Origin: Planosporangium thailandense
GTDB taxonomy: Bacteria > Actinomycetota > Actinomycetes > Mycobacteriales > Micromonosporaceae
Reading direction: 5' to 3'
Assembly (NCBI RefSeq): GCF_011947195.1
Contig: NZ_JAATVY010000029.1
Span: 1 to 64,000 of the forward strand
Length of the DNA stretch: 64,000 bases
Under the pieces are notes generated by a model that saw only the letters and a list, made by a program, of their open reading frames with translations, was not told where the DNA came from and did not search any database. This document shows, piece by piece, positions 30,074 to 38,670 of the stretch. Each line of letters begins with the position of its first letter. Within the stretch, counting starts at the first letter, position 1. A program made the translations under genes and the position numbers.

Positions 30074-30123
30074 GATCGCGGAAACGTCTCCGCGTCGGGG
30101 CACGGAAAGGTTTCCGTGATCAT
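30072..30123. repeat. GATC-bounded hairpin spanning the adenosyltransferase/VOC junction
   Basis: ATGATCGCGGAAAC (30072-30085) and GTTTCCGTGATCAT (30110-30123) are complementary with one mismatch. The interior contains a second hairpin, cacggaaa/tttccgtg. It resembles the 9018 unit (shared ATGATC boundary and CACGGAAA core). It contains both the stop of the upstream gene and the start of the downstream gene. Confidence 0.7.
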
Positions 30124-30701
30124 GGGGAGAGCCGTTCGCCGCCGGGGATCCACTTCACGTCGCCGTCGGGGTTGGCCACCCGGCACAGGATGAACAGCAG
30201 ATCCGACAGGCGATTGAGGTACTTGGCCGTGAGCACGTTCGTACGCTCCGGGTCGTCGGAGATCGCCGACCAGGCCGCACGCTCGGCCCGCCGGCACACG
30301 ACGCGGGCGACGTGCAGCAGCGCCGCGCCGGGCGTACCGCCGGGGAGGATGAACGAGTCCAGCTTGGACAGACCGGCGTTGTACTCGTCACACCAGCCCT
30401 CAAGCCGGGTGATGTACTCCTCGGTCACCCGGAGTGGCTCGTACTGTGGCTCGGGCACGATCGGGTTGCACAGGTCGGCGCCGACGTCGAACAGGTCGTT
30501 CTGCACGATCGTGAGGACGCGCCGCAGGTCGTCGGGGAGTTGGCCAAGCGCGAGAGCCACGCCGAGCGCCGCGTTGCACTCTTCGGTGTCGGCGTACGCG
30601 GCGATCCGCGAGTGTGTCTTCGGTACCCGGCTGAAGTCGCCGAGACCGGTCGATCCGTCGTCGCCGGTCTTCGTGTAGATACGGGTCAGGTGGACGGCCA
30701 T
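30120..30701 (-). CDS. Cob(I)alamin adenosyltransferase, PduO type
   Basis: This enzyme transfers adenosyl from ATP to cob(I)alamin, making coenzyme B12 for mutases. The family's N-terminal ATP loop is present ([16 protein letters not shown], residues 7-22), then [16 protein letters not shown], and the signature [10 protein letters not shown] near residues 135-145 with [15 protein letters not shown]. The 193-residue length fits. It suits the genomic context: two B12-dependent acyl-CoA mutases and the mutase chaperone MeaB are within 30 kb. It is divergent from murA by 29 bases. Confidence 0.95.
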   Translation of the reverse strand: MAVHLTRIYTKTGDDGSTGLGDFSRVPKTHSRIAAYADTEECNAALGVALALGQLPDDLRRVLTIVQNDLFDVGADLCNPIVPEPQYEPLRVTEEYITRLEGWCDEYNAGLSKLDSFILPGGTPGAALLHVARVVCRRAERAAWSAISDDPERTNVLTAKYLNRLSDLLFILCRVANPDGDVKWIPGGERLSP

Positions 30702-30730
30702 GTCTGCAAGGGTACGGACACCACAATACG

Positions 30731-32017
30731 ATGGCCGGCGTGGACCTGATCCGTGTTGTCGGTGGCGCCCGGCTCGCTGGCGAAGTACCTGTGGTGGGCG
30801 CCAAGAACTCCGCGTTGAAGCTGATGGCGGCGGCGTTGCTCGCGCCCGGCCGGACCGTGGTGACGAACGTTCCCCGTATCACCGACATTGCGATCATGGG
30901 GGAGGTCTTACGCCGGTTGGGCTGCGAGGTGACGCTCGAGGGAAACCAGGCCGTCATCGACACCCCTGACACGCCGGGCAGCGAGGCCGACTACGACCTC
31001 GTGCGCCGGCTGCGCGCATCGATCTGTGTACTCGGGCCGCTCGTGGCGCGCTGCGGGTACGTACGGGTGGCCTACCCGGGTGGTGACGCGATCGGCTCCC
31101 GCGGCCTGGACATGCACATCGACGGGCTGCGCCGGATGGGCGCCGAGGTCACCAGCGAGCACGGCTTCGTCATCGCCTCGGCGCCCCGCTTGCACGGCGC
31201 CACCATCTGGCTCGACTTCCCGAGCGTCGGCGCTACCGAGAACCTGCTGATGGCGGCGGTGCTGGCGAAGGGTACGACCGAGATCGACAACGCCGCCCGG
31301 GAACCGGAGATCGTCGACATCTGCGCGATGCTCACCGCGATGGGCGCGAAGATCGAGGGCGCGGGTACGTCGCAGCTCGTCGTCGAGGGCGTCGACCAGC
31401 TCGAGCCGGTCACGCACCGCACCATCGGCGACCGGATCGTCGCCGGCACCTGGGCCTTCGGGGCGGCGATGACCCGGGGCGACGTGACCGTCATCGGCGC
31501 CGAACCAAGCCACCTCGAGATCGCGCTCGACAAGCTCACGAACGCCGGCGCCCAGGTGGACGCGGGTGAGGGGCAGTTCCGGGTACGGATGGAGCAGCGC
31601 CCCAAGGCGGTCGACATCGTCACCCTGCCGTTCCCTGGTTTCGCCACCGACCTGCTGCCCATGGCGATCGGTCTGGCCTCGGTCAGCGAGGGGGCGTCGC
31701 TGGTGACCGAGAACATCTTCGACGGCCGGTTCTCGTTCATCAACGAGATGGTGCGCCTGGGTGCCGACATCCGTACCGACGGCCACCACGCCGTCGTGCG
31801 CGGCCGGGAACGCCTGTCCGGCGCACCTGTACGGGCGACCGACATCCGCGCCGGCGCGGGGCTGGTCATCGCCGGCCTGTGCGCCGACGGCGTCACCGAG
31901 GTAGGTGACGTTTTCCACATCGACCGCGGTTATCCGGACTTCGTCGCCGACCTGCGGGCACTGGGCGTGCAGGTGGAGCGGGCGACCGTCCCCGACGAGG
32001 AGCAGTTCTCCTTCTAG
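30731..32017 (+). CDS. murA: UDP-N-acetylglucosamine 1-carboxyvinyltransferase, Cys-to-Asp active site
   Basis: MurA commits UDP-GlcNAc to peptidoglycan synthesis by adding enolpyruvate from PEP. The 428-residue protein shows the N-terminal VGAKNSALK (Lys25, Asn26) and the repeated inside-out barrel. The loop residue that is Cys115 in E. coli is Asp119 here ([15 protein letters not shown]). Mycobacterial and chlamydial MurA with Asp at this place are catalytically active and not alkylated by fosfomycin, so intrinsic fosfomycin resistance is expected. A TTA codon occurs at Leu60. The start is ATG 30731 without a clear ribosome site (GTG 30740 is an alternative). Confidence 0.96.
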   Translation: MAGVDLIRVVGGARLAGEVPVVGAKNSALKLMAAALLAPGRTVVTNVPRITDIAIMGEVLRRLGCEVTLEGNQAVIDTPDTPGSEADYDLVRRLRASICVLGPLVARCGYVRVAYPGGDAIGSRGLDMHIDGLRRMGAEVTSEHGFVIASAPRLHGATIWLDFPSVGATENLLMAAVLAKGTTEIDNAAREPEIVDICAMLTAMGAKIEGAGTSQLVVEGVDQLEPVTHRTIGDRIVAGTWAFGAAMTRGDVTVIGAEPSHLEIALDKLTNAGAQVDAGEGQFRVRMEQRPKAVDIVTLPFPGFATDLLPMAIGLASVSEGASLVTENIFDGRFSFINEMVRLGADIRTDGHHAVVRGRERLSGAPVRATDIRAGAGLVIAGLCADGVTEVGDVFHIDRGYPDFVADLRALGVQVERATVPDEEQFSF

Positions 32018-32019
32018 CC

Positions 32020-32043
32020 TCACCTGAGCGACCGTTCAGGTGA
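32020..32043 (+). terminator. murA terminator
   Basis: tcacctga (32020-32027) pairs perfectly with tcaggtga (32036-32043) around an 8-base loop, three bases after the murA stop. Confidence 0.65.
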
Positions 32044-32115
32044 CGGGTAGGGTGCCAGCCAACGCTGGCTGTCCGCCTGGGACGGCTCGGCACCACGGAT
32101 GAGGAGGATGTGCAG

Positions 32116-32964
32116 ATGGCGGGTCGACTGGCGGTCATCGGTGCCGGTCTGATGGGGTCCGGAATCGCCCAGGTCGCAGCGGCGGCGGGCTGGTCGGTGG
32201 TCCTACGCGACCTGGACGACGCGGCCGTGCAGCGCGGCTTGTCGGGCATCCGCAAGTCGCTGGAGAAGTTCGCGAGCAAGGGCTCGATCGCGGCCGACGA
32301 CGTCGAGGCGGCGCTGGGCCGGATCACGCCCACCACCGACCTGGAGGCGGCGGCGGACGCCGACATCGTGGTGGAGGCGGTCTTCGAGCGGCTCGACATC
32401 AAGCAGGATGTCTTCCGCGAGCTGGACCGGATCTGCAAGACGGACGCCGTACTGGCGACCAACACCTCGGCGATCCCGGTGACCCAGATCGCCGCGGCGA
32501 CCTCCCGGCCGGAGTCGGTCGTCGGCACCCACTTCTTCTCGCCGGTGCCGATGATGAAGCTCTGCGAACTGGTGCGCGGCTACAAGACCTCCGACGAGGC
32601 GCTGGCCCGGGCGCGCTCGTTCGCCGAAGAGATCGGCAAGACCTGCATCGTCGTCAACCGGGACATCGCCGGCTTCGTGACCACCCGGCTCATCTCCGCG
32701 CTGGTGGTCGAGGCGGTCAAGCTGGTGGAGAGCGGCGTGGTGAGCCCGGAGGACCTCGACACGGCGTGCAAGCTCGGCTTCGGCCACCCGATGGGGCCGC
32801 TGGCGACCACCGACCTCACCGGCGTCGACGTGCTGCTGCACGCCACGAAGAACATCTACAACGACACCGCGGACGAGAAGTTCTTCCCGCCGGAGCTGCT
32901 GGCGCGCATGGTCACCGCCGGCGACCTGGGCCGCAAGACGGGTCGCGGGTTCTACCGCTACTGA
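32116..32964 (+). CDS. 3-hydroxybutyryl-CoA dehydrogenase
   Basis: This enzyme interconverts acetoacetyl-CoA and 3-hydroxybutyryl-CoA. The 282-residue single-module protein has the NAD loop LAVIGAGLMGSGIAQVAAAAG and VVEAVFERLDIKQDVF. The catalytic His lies in SVVGTHFFSPVPMMKLCE. The C-terminal dimerisation domain begins at NRDIAGFVTTRLI and contains LGFGHPMGPLATTDLTGVDVLLH. ATG 32116 is chosen over GTG 32110 because GAGGAGG (32101-32107) is eight bases from the ATG and only two from the GTG. A second, double-length homologue lies at 45951. Confidence 0.93.
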   Translation: MAGRLAVIGAGLMGSGIAQVAAAAGWSVVLRDLDDAAVQRGLSGIRKSLEKFASKGSIAADDVEAALGRITPTTDLEAAADADIVVEAVFERLDIKQDVFRELDRICKTDAVLATNTSAIPVTQIAAATSRPESVVGTHFFSPVPMMKLCELVRGYKTSDEALARARSFAEEIGKTCIVVNRDIAGFVTTRLISALVVEAVKLVESGVVSPEDLDTACKLGFGHPMGPLATTDLTGVDVLLHATKNIYNDTADEKFFPPELLARMVTAGDLGRKTGRGFYRY

Positions 32965-32971
32965 TTCCCGC

Positions 32972-33021
32972 CGATCTTGGACACTTGGCGGTGTCATAGG
33001 CCCGCCAAGTGTCCAAGATCG
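32972..33021. repeat. Dispersed hairpin, TTGGACACTTGGCG type (copy 1)
   Basis: A perfect 19-bp inverted repeat (32972-32990 with 33003-33021) has a 12-base loop containing CATAGGC. The arm reads CGATCTTGGACACTTGGCG. Nearly the same sequence occurs at 42475-42528 and 62436-62485. It separates two convergent genes, and the downstream permease gene ends four bases away. Confidence 0.9.
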
Positions 33022-33025
33022 GGGA

Positions 33026-33859
33026 CTAATCCTTCTCCGTCCAGCGGAACGTCAGCAGGCACAGGATCAGGCCGGCGACGCACCAGGCGCCCAGTACGAC
33101 CGCGACCTTGCCCAGCTCCCAGGAGTGCGCGACTTCGTGCTGGGCGTACGCGTCGGGCAGGAACACCGACCGCAGCCCCTGGGTCATCCACTTCAGCGGG
33201 AACAGCGCCGCGATCTGCTGCATCCAGCCCGGCAGGCTGGTGTACACGAAGAACACGCCCGAGATGAACTGGAGCACCAGCGCCACCGGCGTCGTCATCG
33301 ACGGCGCCGCGCGCCCGGTGCGGGCCAGCGACGAGTACGCGATGCCGAGCAGGGTGCAGGCGATCACGCCGAGCAGGCCCACCCAGACGAGCGTGAACCA
33401 CTTCGTGCCGGTGTCGGGCAGCCTCAGCCCGTAGAGGGCGACCGCCAGGGCCAGCAGGATCACCGTACTGACGACGCTCATCACCAGCACCATCACGATC
33501 TTGCCGATGAAGTACGCCGACCGCGGCATCGGCGTGCCGACCAGCCGCTTGAGCACCCCCCGGTCGCGCTCGATCGGGATCTGGATGGCCAGGTTCTGGA
33601 AGCCGGTGGCGAGCAGCCCGGAGGCGATCATGCCGGTCACGAAGTACTGGGTGTAGCTGACGCCGCCGCCGGCCGAGCCGTGGAAGGCGGCACCGAAGAT
33701 CAGCACGATGAGGACCGGGAAGAGCAGCGTGAAGACCAGGTACGCCCGGGTGCGCACGAACTGCTTGAGCTCGAGCGCGCCGCGGCTGAGCCCGATGGTC
33801 AGCGCGCCGGGGCGCCGACCTGCCGAGCGGGCGGCCGGTCGGTCGGCGACCGTGGTCAT
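33026..33859 (-). CDS. ABC-2 type transporter permease
   Basis: The 277-residue integral membrane protein has about six hydrophobic helices. The ABC-2 family signature is present: ALELKQFVRTRAYLVFTLLFPVLIVLIFGAAF at the N-terminus, FQNLAIQIPIERDRGVLKRLVGTPM in the cytoplasmic loop, and FISGVFFVYTSLPGWMQQIAALFPLKWM. Such permeases export drugs, lipids or polysaccharides. The ATG overlaps the stop of the ATP-binding gene by four bases, so the pair is coupled and should work as one exporter of unknown substrate. Confidence 0.93.
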   Translation of the reverse strand: MTTVADRPAARSAGRRPGALTIGLSRGALELKQFVRTRAYLVFTLLFPVLIVLIFGAAFHGSAGGGVSYTQYFVTGMIASGLLATGFQNLAIQIPIERDRGVLKRLVGTPMPRSAYFIGKIVMVLVMSVVSTVILLALAVALYGLRLPDTGTKWFTLVWVGLLGVIACTLLGIAYSSLARTGRAAPSMTTPVALVLQFISGVFFVYTSLPGWMQQIAALFPLKWMTQGLRSVFLPDAYAQHEVAHSWELGKVAVVLGAWCVAGLILCLLTFRWTEKD

Positions 33860-34719
33860 TCCGCTTCCTCCTTACTGATCATGCTGAGGTAGATGTCTTC
33901 GAGCGTGGGCCGGCTCACCGTCAGCCCGGGCACCTCGCCACCGAAGCGTTCGGCCAGTGCGGCCACCACGGCCGTCGGCGTGTGCGTGCGCTCCGACCGC
34001 GGGCCGTCCGGGCCCTGCCAGCGGACTGTCGCCATGGCGTTGCGCCGGTCGCCGAGATCGGCGGGGGCGGCGACGGCGACCATGCGGCCTCCGGCGATGA
34101 CGCCGACCCGGTCGGCGAGGGCCTCGGCCTCGTCGAGGTAGTGCGTGGTGAGCAGGATCGTGGTGCCGGCGGCGGCCAGGTCGCGGATCAGCTCCCAGAA
34201 CTGCCGGCGCGCCTCCGGGTCGAAGCCGGTGGTCGGCTCGTCGAGGAACAGCAGTTCCGGGCGGCCGATGATGCCGAGGGCGACGTCCAGGCGGCGCTTC
34301 TGGCCGCCGGAGAGCTTCTCCGCGCGGGCGTCGCGCTTCTCGGTCAGCCCGACCCGCTCGATCACCTTGTCCGGGTCGTCGGCGTCGGGGTAGTACGTCG
34401 CGAAGTGGTGCACCACCTCGGCGACCGTCAACTCCTCGAACTCGCCGGTGCTCTGCAGCACGATGCCGACGCGCGCCCGCCAGGCCGGGGTCACGGCGCG
34501 GGGGTCGGTGTCCAGTACCCGTATCTCGCCGCCGTCGGCCCGCCGGAAGCCCTCCAGGATCTCCACGGTGGTGGTCTTGCCCGCGCCGTTCGGGCCGAGC
34601 AGCGCGAACACCTCGCCCCGCCGCACGGCAAGGTCGAGGCCGTCGACGGCGACCGTCGTGCCGTACGCCTTGCGCAGGCCGCGCACCTCGATCGCCAGAT
34701 TTTCCGTCACGGCGTCCAC
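33856..34719 (-). CDS. ABC transporter ATP-binding protein (drug-exporter type)
   Basis: A 287-residue ABC ATPase of the CcmA/DrrA type. Walker A is LLGPNGAGKTTTVEIL, the Q loop lies in VGIVLQSTGEFEELTV, and the signature is KLSGGQKRRLDVALG. Walker B is LLFLDEPTTGFD and the switch His is in TILLTTHYLDEAEAL. It starts at ATG 34719, and a 140-base intergenic region separates it from the divergent ethylmalonyl-CoA mutase gene. It pairs with the permease at 33026. Confidence 0.95.
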   Translation of the reverse strand: MDAVTENLAIEVRGLRKAYGTTVAVDGLDLAVRRGEVFALLGPNGAGKTTTVEILEGFRRADGGEIRVLDTDPRAVTPAWRARVGIVLQSTGEFEELTVAEVVHHFATYYPDADDPDKVIERVGLTEKRDARAEKLSGGQKRRLDVALGIIGRPELLFLDEPTTGFDPEARRQFWELIRDLAAAGTTILLTTHYLDEAEALADRVGVIAGGRMVAVAAPADLGDRRNAMATVRWQGPDGPRSERTHTPTAVVAALAERFGGEVPGLTVSRPTLEDIYLSMISKEEAE

Positions 34720-34803
34720 TATGTCGCGCCAGTGCCCAAGAACACTGGCCGGGGCCGTTGTCGCCGGCCTCCGCAGCGGTGACGATTGTCACGGGACCAA
34801 CCT

Positions 34804-34824
34804 AAGTTACCACTTAGTAAACTT
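34804..34824. promoter_or_regulatory. Palindromic operator candidate between the ABC exporter and ecm
   Basis: An AT-rich palindrome in a GC-rich region can be read two ways: CTAAG-N6-CTTAG (arms around 34803-34807 and 34814-34818) and TTAC-N6-GTAA (34807-34810, 34817-34820). It lies about 35-55 bases before the ecm start, where a repressor or activator of the TetR class would sit. Related palindromes occur before the fused dehydrogenase and at the epimerase/thiolase junction. Confidence 0.45.
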
Positions 34825-34858
34825 CTGCAAACGGCATCCAGGACCGCGGAGGTTGGTC

Positions 34859-36865
34859 ATGTCCGACGCAAGCCGGCTGGAGCAGCCTGACCGGCCGTGG
34901 GTGATGCGCACCTACGCCGGTCACTCCTCCGCAGCGGCCAGCAACGCGCTCTTCCGCCGCAACCTCGCCAAGGGGCAGACCGGCCTGTCGGTCGCGTTCG
35001 ACCTGCCCACCCAGACCGGGTACGACCCCGACGACGAGATGGCGCGCGGCGAGGTCGGCCGGGTCGGTGTGCCGGTGGCGCACCTCGGCGACGCGCGCGC
35101 CCTCTTCGACGGCATCGACCTCGCCGCCGCGAATACGTCCATGACGATCAACGCGCCGGCCATGTGGCTGCTCGCGCTGTACGTGACCGTCGCGGACGAG
35201 CAGGGCGCGCCGCGCGAGAAGCTCGCCGGCACCACCCAGAACGACATCATCAAGGAGTACCTGTCCCGCGGGACGTACATCTTCCCGCCGGGGCCGTCGC
35301 TGCGCCTGACCACCGACGTGATCGCGTGGACCGTGGCCAACACGCCCCGGTGGAACCCGGTCAACATCTGCTCGTACCACCTCCAGGAGGCCGGGGCCAC
35401 GCCGGTCCAGGAGGTGGCCTTCGCGCTGTCGACGGCGATCGCGGTGCTCGACGCGGTACGCGACTCCGGGCAGGTGCCGGAAGATCAGATCGGCCGCGTC
35501 GTCGAGCGGATCTCGTTCTTCGTCAACGCCGGCGTCCGCTTCGTCGAGGAGATGGCGAAGATGCGCGCGTTCGGCCGGCTGTGGGACGAGATCACTCGCG
35601 AGCGGTACGGCGTCACCGACGCCAAGCAGCGCCGCTTCCGGTACGGCGTACAGGTCAACTCCCTCGGACTTACCGAGGCGCAGCCGGAGAACAACGTCCA
35701 GCGCATCGTGCTGGAGATGCTCGGCGTGACCCTGTCGCGCGACGCCCGCGCCCGGGCCGTTCAGCTGCCGGCCTGGAACGAGGCGCTCGGCCTGCCCCGC
35801 CCCTGGGACCAGCAGTGGTCGCTGCGCATGCAGCAGGTCCTCGCCTTCGAGTCGGACCTGCTGCAGTACCCGGACCTCTTCGACGGCTCCCACGTGGTGG
35901 AGGCGCTGGTCAGTGAGATCGTCGACGGTGCCCGCGCGGAGCTACGGAGCGTGCTCGACATGGGCGGCGTGGTCGCCGCCGTCGAGACCGGCTACCTCAA
36001 GAGCGCCCTGGTCGCCTCGCTGGCCGAGCGCCGCCGGCGGATGGAGGCCGGCAACGACGTCGTGGTCGGCGTCAACCGGTTCACCGAGACCGAGCCGAGC
36101 CCACTGACGGCCAGCGGCGCCAATCACATCGAGCAGGTCGACCCGGCGGTGGAGCACGCGGCGGTCGAGAGCGTGCGAGCGTGGCGCGCCCGGCGGGACC
36201 CGGACGCCGTGGCCGCCGCGATGGACCGGCTGCGCGCCGACGCCGCGGGTACCGCGAACCTGATGCCGGCGACCCTGGAGTGCGTCCGTGCGGGCGTGAC
36301 GACGGGGGAGTGGGCCGGCGCGCTGCGCGAGGTGTTCGGCGAGTACCGCCCGCCGACGGGCCTGAGCGCCGCCGCCTCCGCCGGGGAGGCCGCCGCCGGC
36401 TCGCCGCTGGCCAGGGTCCGGGAGCGGGTCCGGGCGACCGCGACCGACCTGGGCGCCGCGCGGCTGCGCATGCTGGTCGGCAAGCCGGGCCTGGACGGGC
36501 ACTCCAACGGCGCCGAGCAGATCGCGGTACGCGCCCGCGACGCCGGTTTCGAGGTCGTGTACCAGGGCATCCGGCTGACCCCGGCGCAGATCGTGTCGGC
36601 GGCGGTGGCCGAGGACGTCGACCTGGTCGGCCTGTCGGTGCTCTCCGGCTCGCACCTGGACGCGGTGCCGGCGGTGCTCGACGGGCTCAAGGCGGCCGGC
36701 CGTGCGGACCTGCCGGTCGTGGTCGGCGGCATCATCCCGGCCGACGACGCCGAGACGCTGCGCAAGGCCGGGGTGGCGCGGGTGTTCACGCCGAAGGACT
36801 TCGCGCTCAACGACATCATGGACGAGCTGGTGACCGTGGTACGGGAGGCGAACAGCCTGGCCTGA
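34859..36865 (+). CDS. ecm: Ethylmalonyl-CoA mutase (Ecm/MeaA type)
   Basis: Ecm is a B12-dependent mutase converting (2R)-ethylmalonyl-CoA to methylsuccinyl-CoA. The 668 residues comprise a substrate barrel (GLSVAFDLPTQTGYD, then TTQNDIIKEYLSRGTYIFPP, then WNPVNICSYHLQEAGATPVQE) and a C-terminal cobalamin domain with DGHSNG (Asp546, His548 as lower ligand). The length and single-chain form match MeaA/Ecm rather than methylmalonyl-CoA mutase. Assignment as Ecm rests on overall resemblance plus the nearby Ccr; a related mutase of another substrate cannot be excluded. ATG 34859 has GGAGG at 34847-34851. The frame is open far upstream, but that stretch is a shadow of the ABC gene. Confidence 0.87.
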   Translation: MSDASRLEQPDRPWVMRTYAGHSSAAASNALFRRNLAKGQTGLSVAFDLPTQTGYDPDDEMARGEVGRVGVPVAHLGDARALFDGIDLAAANTSMTINAPAMWLLALYVTVADEQGAPREKLAGTTQNDIIKEYLSRGTYIFPPGPSLRLTTDVIAWTVANTPRWNPVNICSYHLQEAGATPVQEVAFALSTAIAVLDAVRDSGQVPEDQIGRVVERISFFVNAGVRFVEEMAKMRAFGRLWDEITRERYGVTDAKQRRFRYGVQVNSLGLTEAQPENNVQRIVLEMLGVTLSRDARARAVQLPAWNEALGLPRPWDQQWSLRMQQVLAFESDLLQYPDLFDGSHVVEALVSEIVDGARAELRSVLDMGGVVAAVETGYLKSALVASLAERRRRMEAGNDVVVGVNRFTETEPSPLTASGANHIEQVDPAVEHAAVESVRAWRARRDPDAVAAAMDRLRADAAGTANLMPATLECVRAGVTTGEWAGALREVFGEYRPPTGLSAAASAGEAAAGSPLARVRERVRATATDLGAARLRMLVGKPGLDGHSNGAEQIAVRARDAGFEVVYQGIRLTPAQIVSAAVAEDVDLVGLSVLSGSHLDAVPAVLDGLKAAGRADLPVVVGGIIPADDAETLRKAGVARVFTPKDFALNDIMDELVTVVREANSLA

Positions 36866-36953
36866 CCGGTGGCCGCGGGGCGAACGGGCGGTTGCGAGCC
36901 AGGGGTGATCTAATCGAACCCTACAACGTGTGGGGTTTTGAGGGGGATCGCCA

Positions 36954-37442
36954 GTGCACGCAGTCGTAACGGACGTGGCCCAGTACCTGATCTTTCTTAT
37001 CGCGGTCGCCGCCGCGGCAGTCTGGCTCACGCTGCCGACCGGCGATCGCTGGAGGTCGGCCGTCCAGGCGGTCTTCGCGGCGGTCTTCACGCTCATGATC
37101 GTGAAGCTCGCGGCCGCCGCCTACTACGACCCGCGCCCGTTCGTCGGCGGGCACGTGCACCCGTACTTCACGCACCCCGCCGACAACGGCTTCCCGTCCG
37201 ACCACACCGCCGTCGGCTCGCTCGCCGGGTATGTGCTGTGGTCGTACCGCAAGCGGATCGCCGCCGTGCTCTGGGTGGCGGCCGTCCTCGTCGGCGCGGC
37301 CCGGGTGGTCGCCCACGTGCACTCGCCCGTCGACATCATCGGCGCGCTGGTCATCTCGGCCATCGGTTCCGCGCTCGGGCTGTACCTGGGTGGGCTGGTC
37401 TGGAACCGCTGGCAGGCCAGGACGGCGCAGGCCCGCTCCTGA
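36954..37442 (+). CDS. PAP2-family membrane phosphatase
   Basis: The 162-residue protein has five hydrophobic helices and the PAP2 phosphatase motifs: DPRPF (residues 59-63) for motif 1, PSDH (81-84, with Asp for the usual Gly) for motif 2, and R117-x5-H123-x3-D127 for motif 3. The motif-1 Lys is Lys51, displaced by three positions from the canonical KX6RP spacing. It likely dephosphorylates a lipid phosphate such as undecaprenyl pyrophosphate or phosphatidic acid on the outer face. GTG 36954 has ribosome site GAGGGGGA. A bidirectional hairpin ends it. Confidence 0.88.
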   Translation: MHAVVTDVAQYLIFLIAVAAAAVWLTLPTGDRWRSAVQAVFAAVFTLMIVKLAAAAYYDPRPFVGGHVHPYFTHPADNGFPSDHTAVGSLAGYVLWSYRKRIAAVLWVAAVLVGAARVVAHVHSPVDIIGALVISAIGSALGLYLGGLVWNRWQARTAQARS

Positions 37443-37465
37443 GGGCGCGGACCCTCCTCCAGATC

Positions 37466-37493
37466 GGGCGCACCGGTGCTGGCCGGTGCGCCC
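37466..37493. terminator. Bidirectional terminator
   Basis: gggcgcaccgg (37466-37476) pairs perfectly with ccggtgcgccc (37483-37493) around a 6-base loop in the convergent junction between the PAP2 gene (ends 37442) and the secreted propeller gene (ends 37504). Confidence 0.85.
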
Positions 37494-37503
37494 GTCGCGC
37501 GTC

Positions 37504-38670
37504 CTAAGGACGGTGGAGAAGGTTGAGCGTGTTGGTGTTGTCGTCGACGAAGTAGACGCCGATGTGAGCGGGCGCCACGGCGAGACCGAAGAGGGCGCCG
37601 ACGCCGGGCGGCGTACCGGTGTTGTCGAGGAGTCGGGTCGCCACCTGCCTGCCGTCACGTGTGGTCTCGACGAGAAAGCCGTCGCCGCCGTTGACGGTGA
37701 GGATGTTTCCGTTGGGGGCGATCGCCAGTCCGAGCGGCCCGTTCAGGTGGACGTCCGTGCTGACGGTACGTCCGGTGCCGGCGCTGTTCTCGCGCCTGAC
37801 CGCGTCGGGGATGGCGGTGATCCGGTTGCCGACGGTGTCGGCCACGAACAGCGTGCCGTCCGCGCCGAGGCCGACCCCGGTGGGGCCGACGACCAGCGCG
37901 GCCGGGTCGGTCCGCTCCCCGAAACCGGAGCCGATCGTGGTGACGTGTCGCAGCTTCGGCGGCTTGTGCTTGTCGACCTCCAGGGACAGCCGCAGCACGG
38001 TGCCCTTCTTGACGACGTTGCCGCCGGCGGCGACCGTGCCGTTGAGAACGTTGGTGACGAACAGTTCGGCCGACGTGCCGTTGTCGTGTGCGGTCATGTC
38101 CCACGGTCCGTTGATGCCGTGGCCGGCGATCGTCTCGCGCACCGTGCCGTTGCTGTCGAGCACGATCAGGCAGCCCGCCTTCGCCGTGGCGGCCATGCCG
38201 TTGGTGGTGGGCAGGCTTCCGACGACGACCCAGCCGGACCGCAGGACGACGAGCGCGGTGGTCAGGCCGATCCCGCCCGGGCACGAGCCGGGGCCGCCGG
38301 GTAGTTTCGCGGGACTTATCTGAGCGAACAGCCGCTGCTTACCGCCGGGGCTGATCTCCACGATGGTCGACCCTCGGCCCTGCTGGTTCTGCGCGTTGTT
38401 GAAGTTGCTGACCAACACGTCGCCGGTGCGCAGCCGGTCCTTGCTGACGGGTACGACGGTGGTCCCGTAGGGGTTGAGGTCTCCGTTCGCGGGCACCGTC
38501 GAGGAGATCGTCGAAACCGTGTGGAACGGCTGCACGAACGGTGTCTTCGGCTTCGGTGGCGAATCGGCGTAGGCGCTCGGGCTGGCGGCGCTGGCGGCGC
38601 TGACGGTGCTGACGGCGCTCACGACCAGCGCGCCGGCCGCCACCAGAGCCATCTTGAGGGGGAACTTCAC
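37504..38670 (-). CDS. Secreted NHL-like beta-propeller protein
   Basis: The 388 residues begin with a classic Sec signal peptide (MKFPLKMALVAAGALVVSAVSTVSAASAA). The mature part has repeating propeller blades of the NHL type: GTVAAGGNVVKKGTVLRL, then GPTGVGLGADGTLFVADTVGNRITAI, then GPLGLAIAPNGNILTVNGGDG, and VAPAHIGVYFVDDNTNTLNLL near the end. The GxxxDGTLFVADTxxNRI pattern is diagnostic of NHL-like blades. There is no lipobox or cell-wall anchor, so it is probably secreted. Function unknown. Start ATG 38670 has AAGGGAGATG upstream. Confidence 0.82.
   Translation of the reverse strand: MKFPLKMALVAAGALVVSAVSTVSAASAASPSAYADSPPKPKTPFVQPFHTVSTISSTVPANGDLNPYGTTVVPVSKDRLRTGDVLVSNFNNAQNQQGRGSTIVEISPGGKQRLFAQISPAKLPGGPGSCPGGIGLTTALVVLRSGWVVVGSLPTTNGMAATAKAGCLIVLDSNGTVRETIAGHGINGPWDMTAHDNGTSAELFVTNVLNGTVAAGGNVVKKGTVLRLSLEVDKHKPPKLRHVTTIGSGFGERTDPAALVVGPTGVGLGADGTLFVADTVGNRITAIPDAVRRENSAGTGRTVSTDVHLNGPLGLAIAPNGNILTVNGGDGFLVETTRDGRQVATRLLDNTGTPPGVGALFGLAVAPAHIGVYFVDDNTNTLNLLHRP

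Noticed and set aside
30908-30912. TTA codon in murA as a sign of bldA control
   Set aside because: murA is essential for growth, so strict dependence on a developmental tRNA is implausible; TTA alone is not proof of regulation in this genome.
34720-34858. Cobalamin riboswitch before ecm
   Set aside because: Only about 140 bases are available and no B12-box-like sequence or multi-stem fold is apparent. The space before the adenosyltransferase (29 bases) and icmA (73 bases) is too short.
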